Positions 38,417 to 47,596 of a stretch of 64,000 nt of DNA are shown piece by piece. The notes below the pieces were generated by a model, which saw only the letters and a program-made list of their open reading frames with translations, had not been told where the DNA came from and ran no database searches. The position numbers and the translations under genes were made by a program. Position 1 is the stretch's first letter, and every line of letters begins with the position of its first letter. This DNA is from Candidatus Caldilinea saccharophila (lineage in GTDB: Bacteria; Chloroflexota; Anaerolineae; Caldilineales; Caldilineaceae), in assembly GCA_016710365.1 (NCBI GenBank), contig JADJVW010000006.1, positions 1 to 64,000 on the forward strand, given 5' to 3'.

Positions 38417-38941
38417 ATGATTATTGAGTTGAACGGAGTTCGCCCTGCGGTTGCAGAAGATGCGTATATTGCGCCGACTGCCGTCCTGATTGGCAATGTG
38501 ACGGTCAAGTCTGGCGCCAACATCTGGTTTGGCGCGGTGTTGCGTGGCGACACGGGCGCCATCGTCGTCGGGGCGCGCACCAGTGTGCAGGATAATGTGG
38601 TGGTGCATGTCAACGAACGTCACGACACGCTGATCGGCGACGATGTGCTGATCGGGCATGGCGCTGTGTTGGAAGGCTGCACCATCGGCGACAGCGTGCT
38701 GGTGGGGATGGGAGCGGTTTTGCTCAGCGGCGCCACAGTCGGCAAGGGCGCCTTGATCGCGGCGGGGGCCGTGGTGCGCGAGAACAGCCGCATCCCAGAG
38801 ACGGTCTTGGTGGCAGGCGTGCCCGCGGCGGTGCGCGGGTCGCTCAGCGCATCGCAAAGCGACCGGCTGGGCGAGGGGCCGGCGCATTATCAGCAGATGG
38901 CTGAACTCTACAGGACGCACGCCAGCGTCGTGCAGGCATAG
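38417..38941 (+). CDS. Gamma-carbonic-anhydrase-like hexapeptide protein with altered zinc site
   Basis: A 174-residue left-handed beta-helix of the gamma-carbonic anhydrase / YrdA-PaaY family: PTAVLIGNVTVKSGANIWFG at 20-39, VLRGDTGAIVVGARTSVQDN, GDDVLIGHGAVLEGCTIGDS near 75 and VLVAGVPAAVRG near 133. Zinc in this family is held by three His. VVHVN near 62 supplies the first and IGHGAV the second, but the third (usually in the GHGAxLHGC context) is Glu here: GHGAVLEGC. The protein may therefore bind another metal or be a structural homologue without carbonic anhydrase activity. GATGAGGCGTTC precedes the ATG. Confidence 0.85.
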   Translation: MIIELNGVRPAVAEDAYIAPTAVLIGNVTVKSGANIWFGAVLRGDTGAIVVGARTSVQDNVVVHVNERHDTLIGDDVLIGHGAVLEGCTIGDSVLVGMGAVLLSGATVGKGALIAAGAVVRENSRIPETVLVAGVPAAVRGSLSASQSDRLGEGPAHYQQMAELYRTHASVVQA

Positions 38942-38969
38942 ACCGATGGATTTGGTGCGTGCTCAACAG

Positions 38970-39002
38970 AAAAGCCGAGCTTTTTGGAAAAGCTCGGCTT
39001 TT
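38970..39002 (+). terminator. Perfect 15-bp stem terminator
   Basis: AAAAGCCGAGCTTTT (38970-38984) pairs with 38988-39002 around a TGG loop, 29 bases after the stop of the carbonic-anhydrase-like gene; the stem ends in T-runs. It can also act for the minus-strand gene at 39068. Confidence 0.88.
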
Positions 39003-39067
39003 TAGACCCATGTCACGCTGATAGCGTGACCTACAATTTAACGCAGATAACCCACTTGGGGCTGCGT

Positions 39068-40193
39068 TTACTTCTTCTCAACCAGCGCAAGCGCCGTGTT
39101 TGCCTTCACCAGACGCTGTTCAAGTTGCTCGATGTCGCCAAAAAAAGCGCGAGTGTACGTCTTGCCGTCGTAGTCACCGGTGTAGAGCCAGCGTTTGGTG
39201 TAATTCATGTAAACAAGCATACCGGTGTTGACATCGTGACAGGTGTTGCCCTGATAGACCGTGGGTCCAGCCGGCGCCTTCTTCGATCTCGACCGTATGC
39301 GGGCCAGAGCAATAGACCTCGACGCCTTCCTTGTCGTCAAGCGGAAACACGCCCACGGCATCGCCGGGCTTGGCGCCCAGCCAGTAGCCGTACAGGAAGT
39401 TCTGCTCCGCCTCGCCGGTGCGCTCTTTGCCGTTGGTCTGATCGACATCGAACGTCCAGGCGTCGGTGGAGAAACAAGCGTCGTCCCAGGTCACGGTGTG
39501 CTCTACGGGCAGGAAGCCACTGCTGGCCTGACGATTGACGAGCGCTTTCACCTCGGCGTCGCATTGCTTGATCTGGCAACGATCCGAGTCACACGTCCAG
39601 TTCACCGACCACGTGGCAGCCAGGTCAGGGCTGAGCAGGAGTTCATCGCGCGTAGGCGCGGCAACGACCGGGGCATCCCCTTCGCCCGCTACGCGCACCA
39701 ATTCCGCCGCCACCCAGCCATCTTTGGCGGATTTGCCCTCGACGTTGGTGATGCCGGTGACATTTGTAGCGACCTGATACCATTTGCCATCTTCGCTGCG
39801 ACCCAGCACGTCGAAAGTCAAGCCCGGGTTGGCCTTGGCGACGATATCGAACGACGTGCCCGGCCCGCTGCGTAGATTGGCGCGCACCTGGCTTGCAATG
39901 ACGATGCGAAGTTGCTCATCGGAGGCGGGTGTAGCGGTTGGGGTCGGCAGGGGGACTTTGTTTCATCGACAGGCGCTGATAGGCGTCCAGCGGCTCGATG
40001 ACGGTGTTGACTGAGGGGGCAACGCGGCGTCGGTGAGTGGTGCAGCAGCCGGTAGATTGGCTGCCGCTGCTGCACAGCCGCCGGCAACCATAGCGGTCAT
40101 GATCAACAGCGCCAAAATGACGGCCAATCGACTTTTCAGAACCAGCCGTTCTCCCTTGAAGCAGGGCGAACTGTCAAACAATTTTCCATTCAT
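39068..40193 (-). CDS. SH3b-domain lipoprotein, three frameshifts
   Basis: The N-terminal signal ends in MVAGGC near residue 40, a lipobox, followed by an Ala/Pro linker. SH3b repeat: VRANLRSGPGTSFDIVAKAN (about 39824-39888) and GRSEDGKWYQV, KDGWVAAELVRV. This bacterial SH3 fold often binds cell-wall peptides. A C-terminal domain follows with four to five Cys (NWTCDSDRCQIKQCDAE, DDACFST, GNTCHDVN) that I do not recognise; it ends in a Leu-rich helix. Frame changes near 40012, 39955 and 39262 are needed to join the parts; the middle frames read VNTVIEPLDAYQRLSMK and PLPTPTATPASDEQLRIVIA. Total about 375 residues. Likely a surface lipoprotein. Confidence 0.7.
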
Positions 40194-40242
40194 AAGCCAT
40201 TTCTCGAACCTAAACTAACTGACGGAAACAGGCACAACGGCC

Positions 40243-40251
40243 ATTATAGCA
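40243..40251 (-). promoter_or_regulatory. Extended -10 promoter of the SH3 lipoprotein gene
   Basis: Read on the minus strand this is TGCTATAAT, identical to the mutL element. Predicted start of transcription near 40236, leader about 43 bases to the ATG at 40193. Confidence 0.55.
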
Positions 40252-40298
40252 TCAGCAATGACGCGGAAAGAAACAACAAGGCTCGGCAATTACTGCAG

Positions 40299-40400
40299 TG
40301 TCACACGCATCACAATGTCACGCGCATTACAGTGTCACGCGCACTACAGTGTCACGCGCACTACAGCGTCACGCGCACTACAGCGTCACGCGCACTACAG
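40299..40400. repeat. 17-bp tandem repeat carrying copies of a gene end with its stop codon
   Basis: Six units of TGTCACGCGCACTACAG type run from 40299 to 40400; the two at 40333 and 40350 are identical, as are those at 40367 and 40384. On the minus strand each unit reads CTGTAGTGCGCGTGAC, which contains the last codons and TAG stop of the HEAT-repeat gene (stop at 40395). The array lies directly after that stop and seems to be duplication of the gene end. Confidence 0.88.
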
Positions 40401-40993
40401 CGTCACGAGCACCGTCTCCAGCAAGCCCATGTCGTCGAGACCTTCATAGGCGTAGGCGCGCACCAGATGATTTGGATCATTCAACAACGCATAGAGCACG
40501 CCGGCTGCCTTCATCGTGGCGATTTTGCGCAGCGCGCCGCGGCCTGCGGGTGGGCGCCCTCGTGCGTCTGCTGAAAAAGGATGCTGGCGAGCGGCTGCAC
40601 CGCATCGTCGCCACACATGGCGAGCGCCTCAGCCGCCACCTGGCGCACCATGCCGTCATCGTCTTTCAGACACTCCGCCGCACGGTCGAGCTGCGCCGTG
40701 ACCGCGGCCGGACCGCGCTGATGCAGGTGCGCCAGCGTCAAGAGCGCGGCCGCGCGTACGCTGCTGTCAACGTCGGCAAGCCGATCGGCCACAGCGGGGA
40801 CGGTGCGCGCTGCGCCACAGAGCGCAAGCCCGCGCAACGCCCACCACCGCCGATCGAGGCTTGGCGACGCCAGCAGCGCCAGCAAGGCAACTTCATCATC
40901 TGCAGTGAGTTGAAACGCAAGTTGCTCGGCGCGCTCGTCGACGTCGGCGTCCACAGCGGCAAGGAATGTTGTCATGCGTGTGTTGTCATTCAT
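40395..40993 (-). CDS. HEAT-repeat protein, frameshifted
   Basis: About 200 residues of HEAT/PBS-lyase-type repeats: ADDEVALLALLASPSLDRRW near 30, ALRGLALCGAARTVPAVADR, LADVDSSVRAAALLTLAHLH, LKDDDGMVRQVAAEALAMCG and, after a frame change near 40540, AGVLYALLNDPNHLVRAYAY. Each unit is two helices with the D-x-x-V-R motif at the turn. Such proteins serve as scaffolds. The start overlaps the stop of the upstream membrane protein gene by ATGA, so the two are coupled. The stop TAG at 40395 lies inside a 17-bp tandem array. Confidence 0.8.
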
Positions 40994-41909
40994 GGCTCGT
41001 ACACACCGATCTCGTCAAAGGTGACAGTGATGCTTTCATCCCCTGTGGCCAGCGCGCCAACGCCTAGACGCGAGGCAACCGCGGGCGCGACTGGAATCTC
41101 GACCAACGGTGCGCCGTTGCCGAGAAAGCGCAATGTCGCCCCATTGTCTTCCAATGTCAATTGATTGGACGCGCCGGCCTGGTTGAGCGCCGCCAATGCG
41201 GTCGGCGCGCGGGCTCTGTGGCGACGCCTGCCTGATACCGCACCACGCTGAAGCGCCCCTGTCCATCGATCAAAAACAGGTAGAAATTGTCGTCATCCGC
41301 AAAGCGCCCGATGAGACCGGCTGCCGCGTCCGGTGTGTCCGCCTCGATTGTGGCGTGGGCGTCGATCACAAGCGTGGCCGCGTCGTCAATGGTGAACCGG
41401 CTCCAGGCCAGATAACCGGGCCACGTATCCAGCCGGTAGACGCCTTCGTCCGGCAGCACAGTAGCCGCGGCCTGACCGGGGAGAGCGAAAGAGCGCAGCA
41501 CCCCTTGATCGGTTTTGAACGTATCGTGGAAATGCACGACCGAAGCCGGGTAAGGAGGGGCTGACGGCTGATCAGCGACGCGCCCGACAACGACGGCCAG
41601 CTCGTCCCAGGTGGTGGCCGGGTCGAGCGCGCGCGCCGCCACCAGCAGACTGACCGCAACCATGAGGATCACCAGACAGAAAACCAGCCACCACGCTGAC
41701 AGTCGCACGCCGGCATAGGGCGGTCTTTGCACGGTGTCAGGCGCGGTGGGACGATGCGCAGAGAGACCGATCGAGGTGCGCTTGCTGGCTTGCACTTCGG
41801 CGTCAGTTTGATAGGCGCTCGCGGATTGCGTGACGTTATTCTGCGTGACGTTACTCTGCGTGGCGTTGCTCTGCGTGGCGTTGCTCTGCGTGGCGTTGCT
41901 CGCTGCCAT
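40990..41909 (-). CDS. Membrane-anchored LamG-like protein with N-terminal pentapeptide repeats, frameshifted
   Basis: The protein begins MAASNATQSNATQSNATQSN, i.e. five copies of a five-residue unit (NATQS or NVTQS/N). A linker leads to one membrane helix at about 72-92 (WWLVFCLVILMVAVSLLVAA). The outer part is a beta-sandwich of LamG/DUF1080 character: VVHFHDTFKTDQG near 125, WPGYLAWSRFTIDDAATLVI, GLIGRFADDDNFYLFLIDGQ near 200 and VRYQAG; after a frame change near 41195 it ends DESITVTFDEIGVYE. Such domains bind carbohydrates or wrap ligands. The repeats lie in the cytoplasmic tail if the helix follows the positive-inside rule. The stop overlaps the next gene by ATGA. Confidence 0.72.
41826..41900. 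repeat. Five 15-bp units encoding NATQS/NVTQN repeats
   Basis: Units start at 41826, 41841, 41856, 41871 and 41886; the last three are identical (CTGCGTGGCGTTGCT) and the first two differ at a few bases. They are in frame and encode residues 4-28 of the membrane protein, so copy number can change without a frameshift. Confidence 0.9.
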
Positions 41910-41921
41910 ACAACCTCTTGC

Positions 41922-42911
<990 letters not shown>

Positions 42912-43796
42912 AAAGGTAGTAACTCCTGAATCAATTTTGAAAATGGCGAGGGGCGAGTTGCAAGGAGCGAATGATCGCCTGCGTCGCCTCGTTCCTCACA
43001 TGGAAATGTGCAAAAATAGCCGCAACCCTGTCGGGCTGATAAATACCGTAGGTCGGGCTAAGTTTGAATTTCTCGAGTCCAGGTAGGGACGGTTGGGTTG
43101 AGCGGCGCGATGCTCAAGGGTGCTGCGGGGTGGGCGGGAGGGGAGGAGCGAAGGGCGTGCGGTTGTTCAGACTCCGGGAAGCGCCAGCGACGCCGCAAGG
43201 GGGCGCCCGCCAGCGGTTCCCCGCCCAGGTAGCCCAGACGCGAGAAGATGCGCCTCACAAGCCGCCTGGCACCTGCGAAGTTTCTGAAGGCGGGAAACCG
43301 GCTTGGGATCAGAGCACTTTCTGGCACTTCTTCCAGCTCACAGCGGCAACACTTTGCTCAACGTCGCCCCCGACTCACCACGACACTTCTTCATCAGAAC
43401 CACCCTCGCCACTCCCACTGGGCAGGCTGACTTGTTGAATAGCTGAATCGCTTTAAAGTGAGGTGCACCCACTTCACAGGTGTCCACTTCGCCCCGGCAC
43501 CCACCTCAGCCAATCACCCCGGAGCTCCCGAAACCGGCCAACCCAGCGCTCTCCATGCCACTTCCTGCCCTCCTCTTGCTCTCTGTACAACACCGCAGAA
43601 AGGTTTTACCAGACCTCCATACCGCAAAACTATGATTCTGAAAGTATCTTTACTTTAGTAGCCCGACGTGGCGAGTCAACCACTCGTGTTTTAATCGTTG
43701 CCACAATTCTGTCGGGCTGGTAGCCCGACCTACAATGCGACAGCGGTCGTTGCCACAACCTTGTCGGGCTGGTAGCCCGACCTACCAACAGGGTTA
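42912..43796. other. 885-base intergenic region with hairpin repeats
   Basis: No gene is supported between the two GDP-sugar genes. Bases 42946-42970 contain the GGCGAGGGGCGAGTTGC word also found near 47521 and 50980. Bases 43030-43062 and 43655-43790 carry GTCGGGC/GCCCGAC repeats. The centre (43080-43440) is GC-rich with short open frames on both strands whose translations look random. A structured RNA is possible but I could not match any known class by eye. Confidence 0.4.
43696..43785. repeat. Two 38-bp direct copies of a GTCGGGC-GCCCGAC hairpin element
   Basis: Copies at 43696-43733 and 43748-43785 share CGTTGCCACAA then TGTCGGGCTGGTAGCCCGAC and CTAC, differing at two bases. Each folds into a GTCGGGC / GCCCGAC hairpin with a TGGTA loop. 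Degenerate pieces lie at about 43658 and 43034. They precede the stop of the minus-strand reductase gene at 43797. Confidence 0.8.
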
Positions 43797-44746
43797 TCAG
43801 CGGAGCTGGCGCCGCCACCCTTCTAGCAGATCGTGCAACGTGGCGCGCAGGTCGATGGCGGGCTGCCAGCCGGTGGCGTGCACCAGGCGCTGATTATCGC
43901 AAAAGGAGCGCGGCACGTCGCTGGGGCGCAGCCGCGCCGGGTCGACCTCTACGGTAATTTGCGCCGGCGTCAACTCCAGCAATGTTTCGAGCAGCCAGCG
44001 AATCGAGCGCGGCGCGCCAGAGCCGATATTGTAGCAGAGACCCGCCTCGCCGTGCTGCACCAGCATCAGTACGCGCGCACCACGTCGCGCACATCGGTGA
44101 AATCGCGCTCCGCGCTCAGGTTGCCCACGCGCACCACCGGCTCGCGCTGCCCACGCTCGATCTCGACGATCTGGCGGGCAAAGGCGCTGGCGGCGAAGTC
44201 GTCCGCCTGTCCTGGCCCCAGATGGTTGAAGCTGCGCGCGCGGATGGTCGGCAATTGATGGCCGTTGAAATATTGCAACGCCATCATGTCTTGTGTGATC
44301 TTGCTCACCCCGTAAGGCGAATTCGGACGAAAGGGCGTTTCTTCGTCGATCGGCAGGTCAGCCGGCTCGACCAGGCCATAGATTTCGTTGGAGGAAACCA
44401 CCAGGGTGCGGCAAGTCGGCTGCCAGCGGCGCAACGCCTCCAGCAAGTTGAGTTGGCACTGAATATTGAGTTCGTAGGTCGTCCAGGGCTGTTGCCAGCT
44501 TCCCCCTACATCGCTCCAGGCGGCCAGATGCAACGCATAGTCGGGGCGCACCGCCTCAACCACTTCGCTCACCCACAGGGCGTTGCGCAGATCGCCGCGA
44601 TGCAAAGCAAGCTGGCCGGCAAGATGCGCAATGCGGCGGTCGTGTCGATGCACCACCCCATGCAATTCCACCTCTGGTTCGCGCACCAACAGCTCGGCGA
44701 GGTGGCTGCCGGCAAAACCGGCGATCCCGGTCAACAGGACGCGCAT
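43797..44746 (-). CDS. NAD-dependent epimerase/reductase, GDP-6-deoxy-4-keto-hexose reductase type, frameshifted
   Basis: A short-chain dehydrogenase of about 316 residues. VLLTGIAGFAGSHLAELLV at 3-21 is the nucleotide-binding fold; LHLAAWSDVGGSW near 73, VVSSNEIYGLV near 118, SPYGVSKITQDMMALQYF near 145 with the Y-x-x-x-K pair, and ARSFNHLGPGQADDFAASAF near 175. The pattern is that of the GDP-4-keto-6-deoxy-mannose reductase (RMD) group, which acts after Gmd to give GDP-rhamnose. The frame breaks at 44066, where TACTGATG would read TACTGGATG (AYWMLVQHG), one G lost, and an internal ATG restarts the open frame. Together with gmd it forms a GDP-deoxyhexose pathway. Confidence 0.87.
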
Positions 44747-44985
44747 AAGTGATCTCGCTCCACGTAATCACAAATCGGACATTTGTTAGCGGTTGCAGTA
44801 TAGACGAAAGCGCATTCCTCCCCAAGTAGGCCGCGCGCAAATGCTTTGCTGACAATGCGCAAATTTTTCGATAACACGGCGCAAGCGCCCTTCTAACACA
44901 AGCCGAGTAAAGTTGTAACCATTGAATGCAAACAGACAGGTTGAAAAAACCAACTTCAGATTTTCAGAAACAAGGAGAGATTCAG

Positions 44986-45447
44986 ATGCGCACCAATCCT
45001 TACAATCAGATGGTTCGTGACTTTGTTGAGATGGCCGATGCCGTAAATCGCCGCATGAGCACTGCGCCCTACGACTACGCTCGCAATGGCGGACATGACG
45101 GCGAAGGCGCGCCCGCGTCACGCACGCTGCGCCTGCCGATCGACGCCTACGCCACCGAGGATGCCTTTGTGCTGAACGCCTATGTGCCTGGCGTCAACCC
45201 GGAGCATGTCGAGATCACTTTCGAGGGTGAGGAACTTACGATTCGCGGCAATTTCGAGCCACAGCCAGAAGGCGTCGATTTCCTCAAGCGTGAGCTTTAT
45301 CACGGCGCGTTCGAGCGCCGAGTCACCTTCAACGTGCCGGTGAACGCCGACGCCATTGAAGCGACGTACGACAACGGTGTGTTAATCCTGCGCGTGCCCA
45401 AGGCTGAGGAAATCAAACCCAAGCAGATCAAGGTGCAGGTCAAGTAA
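44986..45447 (+). CDS. Small heat shock protein (Hsp20/alpha-crystallin)
   Basis: A 153-residue holdase chaperone that keeps unfolded proteins soluble. The alpha-crystallin domain covers about 45-145: LPIDAYATEDAFVLNAYVPG, VNPEHVEITFEGEELTIRGN near 78, and FERRVTFNVPVNADAIEATY, then NGVLILRVPKAEEIKP, whose G-x-L-x-L/V motif marks the domain end. The C-terminal tail has KQIKVQVK, an I-x-V-type anchor. AAGGAGAG sits 8 bases before ATG 44986; an open frame from 44926 is not needed. No CIRCE inverted repeat was found upstream. Confidence 0.95.
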   Translation: MRTNPYNQMVRDFVEMADAVNRRMSTAPYDYARNGGHDGEGAPASRTLRLPIDAYATEDAFVLNAYVPGVNPEHVEITFEGEELTIRGNFEPQPEGVDFLKRELYHGAFERRVTFNVPVNADAIEATYDNGVLILRVPKAEEIKPKQIKVQVK

Positions 45448-45492
45448 GCTATTTCAGAGCAATGGGGCTTTGAGCCAGTAATCTGGTTTGCA

Positions 45493-45533
45493 ATGGGCTG
45501 GACTCATCAATGGGAGTCCAGCCCATCTTTTTT
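45493..45533 (+). terminator. Hsp20 terminator
   Basis: ATGGGCTGGACTC (45493-45505) pairs perfectly with GAGTCCAGCCCAT (45514-45526) around an 8-base loop, followed by CTTTTTT. It ends the small heat shock gene transcript. Confidence 0.92.
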
Positions 45534-45579
45534 AAGGTCCCTGTCCCTGTTCATGCCATGTTCATGCCATTGTCACTGC

Positions 45580-46128
45580 TCATACCATGGTGGCGGTGTC
45601 GCTCGGTAAACCATCGATACTAACCCGATTCTTGTTCCACTGATACTCTGCTATACCCGGAGAGCCTGTTTTCTCGGCCCAGTCCACCAATGCCGGTCGC
45701 GGCCCTGCGTACGCATAGAACGGCACGCCAAACCCACAGGAAGTTTGCAGCGACTCCACCGCCAGCACGACGATCTGGCGCTCGCCAGGCAGGTCAGGGA
45801 ACAAGGCGTGCATCTCTGCCCAGGCCCCGTCACGCGGGAAGATCAAGCGGCCGCGGCCGTAGAGACGGAGGATGCGCGGGTTGGCTTCAAAGCTGCACAC
45901 CATGATCGTCAACCGGCCGTCCGCTTTGAGATGCGCGGCTGTCTCGTTGCCGCTGCCTGTAAGGTCGAGATAAGCAACTGTGCGCTCGTCGAGCACGCGC
46001 AATGTGTCCATCCCTTTGGGCGAGAGGTTGACTCGGCTTTCGGCTGTAGCGGAAGCAGTGAAAAAGAGGTGCTGCGCTTCGATGAACGTGCGCAGTTCAG
46101 GTGTAATCGATTCGTAGAATTTGGCCAT
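45580..46128 (-). CDS. Pyridoxamine 5-prime-phosphate oxidase-fold flavin protein
   Basis: A 182-residue split-barrel flavoprotein: AQHLFFTASATAESRVNLSP at 18-37, VAYLDLTGSGNETAAHLKAD near 52, and GRLTIMVCSFEANPRILRLY near 73, with RGRLIF following. The SPKG and GSGNETAAHL segments match the group of PNPOx-like proteins that handle FMN or F420; the substrate is unknown. ATG 46128 (MAKFYESITPELRTFIEAQ) has AGGAGAG 4 bases before it; the frame's upstream extension to 46224 lies across the divergent promoter and is rejected. The ORF is intact. Confidence 0.86.
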   Translation of the reverse strand: MAKFYESITPELRTFIEAQHLFFTASATAESRVNLSPKGMDTLRVLDERTVAYLDLTGSGNETAAHLKADGRLTIMVCSFEANPRILRLYGRGRLIFPRDGAWAEMHALFPDLPGERQIVVLAVESLQTSCGFGVPFYAYAGPRPALVDWAEKTGSPGIAEYQWNKNRVSIDGLPSDTATMV

Positions 46129-46191
46129 GATCTCTCCTTGGCGATAAGGTGACAAAGTGGTGAGTGTAAAGCAGGACAACCTCATGTTTGA

Positions 46192-46200
46192 TGATAGAAT
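46192..46200 (+). promoter_or_regulatory. Extended -10 promoter of the DUF1349 gene
   Basis: TGATAGAAT fits the TGnTAnAAT pattern seen at other genes in the window. The ATG is at 46242, so the leader would be about 35 bases and includes CTGAGGAATAG. Confidence 0.5.
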
Positions 46201-46241
46201 GCATTGCCAATCTTCAATAAACACTGAGGAATAGACAAATC

Positions 46242-46802
46242 ATGCAATGGTTGAACGAGCCACATCAATGGCAGCATAGCGACGACGCCATCCGCATCGC
46301 GGTGGATGCCGGCACTGACTTCTGGCGCAAGACGCATTACGGCTTCATTCGCGATAACGGCCACGTTTACTATCAGACAGCGAGCGGTGACTTCAGCGTC
46401 GAAGTCAAGGTGACCGGCGCCTATCGCGACCTCTACGACCAGGCCGGGCTGATGGTGCGCATCGACGACGCGCACTGGATCAAAACCGGCATCGAGTTTG
46501 TCCACGGCATACAGTATGTCAGCGCGGTGGTGACCAACGATTTCTCCGATTGGTCAGTCGCGCCGCTGCAGAACCCGCCTTCCCTCTGGCTGCGATTGGT
46601 GCGCAAAGCCGAAGCCGTCGAGATCTTTTACTCGCTTGACCGCGCCAATTACACGCTGCTGCGCATCGCCTATCTGCTGCCCAGCGCAGCAGCCAGGGTC
46701 GGCGTGATGTGCGCCGCGCCCGACGGTCAGGGCTTCGAGGTGGTGTTTGAAGAGTTTGCCGTCCATTCTATCGACTCTATCGACGCGCAGGGAGAAGCGT
46801 AA
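46242..46802 (+). CDS. DUF1349 domain protein
   Basis: A 186-residue protein that is one DUF1349 beta-sandwich (concanavalin-like): DAGTDFWRKTHYGFIRDNGH at 22-41, YQTASGDFSVEVKVTGAY, LYDQAGLMVRIDDAHWIKTG near 65-84, and EFVHGIQYVSAVVTNDFSDW, SLWLRLVRK, LDRANYTLLRIAYL. This domain is known from enzymes and regulators acting on sugars (it looks like a laminin-G-type lectin); as a stand-alone protein its function is unknown. No signal peptide is visible, so it is likely cytoplasmic. The stop overlaps the next ATG (TAATG), so the two are translated together. Confidence 0.85.
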   Translation: MQWLNEPHQWQHSDDAIRIAVDAGTDFWRKTHYGFIRDNGHVYYQTASGDFSVEVKVTGAYRDLYDQAGLMVRIDDAHWIKTGIEFVHGIQYVSAVVTNDFSDWSVAPLQNPPSLWLRLVRKAEAVEIFYSLDRANYTLLRIAYLLPSAAARVGVMCAAPDGQGFEVVFEEFAVHSIDSIDAQGEA

Positions 46803-47521
46803 TGGCGCGCAAGCGTGCGCCGGCGGGAACCTGCGCATTTTGTGGCCGTGAAGTCGCGGCCGCCGGCATCACCAAACATTTGACGACTTGTGCGGCGCGC
46901 CAGAGTGTCGTCGAGAAGGCCGAGGCCGGCAAACGGAAATCGCAGCCGCTCTACCACCTGGTCGTGCGCGACACGGTGGATGGAACTTACTGGCTCCACC
47001 TGGAGGCGCCCGCGGCCACGACGCTCCAGGAGCTTGACCTCTACCTGCGTGCGATCTGGGTCGATTGTTGCGGCCACATGAGCCATTTTGTCTTTGGCAC
47101 GACGCGCTATCAGGAACTGATCGACGGCTTCTTTGCGCTTGGCGACCAGAAGAACATCACGACCCCCATCGGCGAGGTGTTTCGTCCCGGCCTCAAAGGG
47201 AAGTATGAATACGACTTTGGGACGCCGACCGAACTCAAGGTCGAAGTCGTGGAGATGCGAGAAGGCAAGCCGCTGACGACAAAGCCGGTCGTCCTGCTGG
47301 CGCGCAATCTCATGCCGGCGTATGTCTGCACCGAGTGTGGCGAGCCGGCGACGCATATCTGCTTGCAGTGTTATTACGAACAGGGTGAACCGGGCTGCTA
47401 TTTGTGCGCGGATCATGCCAAACGCCACGACTGCACGCTCTACGGCGGCCCCAAAAAGCGCTTCAACTCGCCGCGCACCGGGCGCTGCAAATACAACGGC
47501 CCGGCCAATCCGCCGTATTGA
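46802..47521 (+). CDS. pRiA4b Orf3/IS1096 passenger-like protein with zinc fingers
   Basis: This 239-residue protein has an N-terminal C-x2-C-x12-H-x4-C finger (CAFCGREVAAAGITKHLTTC, residues 11-30). The pRiA4b Orf3-like domain (about 50-150) shows LYHLVVRDTVDGTYWLHLEA and IWVDCCGHMSHFVFG, conserved in the family. A second Cys/His cluster near 178 (CTECGEPATHICLQC, then CYLCADHAKRHDC) resembles a B-box or zinc ribbon. The family is widespread, including as a passenger of IS1096-type elements, and has no known function. TAATG overlap with the DUF1349 gene. No transposase is near, so it is not evidently on a mobile element here. Confidence 0.83.
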   Translation: MARKRAPAGTCAFCGREVAAAGITKHLTTCAARQSVVEKAEAGKRKSQPLYHLVVRDTVDGTYWLHLEAPAATTLQELDLYLRAIWVDCCGHMSHFVFGTTRYQELIDGFFALGDQKNITTPIGEVFRPGLKGKYEYDFGTPTELKVEVVEMREGKPLTTKPVVLLARNLMPAYVCTECGEPATHICLQCYYEQGEPGCYLCADHAKRHDCTLYGGPKKRFNSPRTGRCKYNGPANPPY

Positions 47522-47596
47522 GAGTTGCGAGTTGCGAGGGGCGAGGGGCGACGCGTAACAGACTGACACTTTAGTACATTACGCATTACGCATTAC
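47522..47596. repeat. GAGTTGCGAGGGGCGA and ATTACGC micro-repeats
   Basis: Directly after the zinc protein's stop come GAGTTGC, GAGTTGCGAGGGGCGAGGGG, then ACATTACGC repeated as ATTACGCATTACGCATTAC. The GAGTTGCGAGGGGCGA word also occurs at 50981 and in altered form at 42949. Low-complexity intergenic sequence without a gene. Confidence 0.55.

Noticed and set aside
40299..40400. 17-bp repeats as CRISPR or iterons of a replication origin
   Set aside because: There are no spacers, and the unit is explained by duplication of the neighbouring gene's last codons; no rep or dnaA gene is nearby.
43058..43438. Open frames on both strands in the gap between the GDP-sugar genes
   Set aside because: Translations are rich in Arg, Pro and Gly without a domain pattern, there is no ribosome site, and frames on both strands are equally long, as expected by chance at this GC content.
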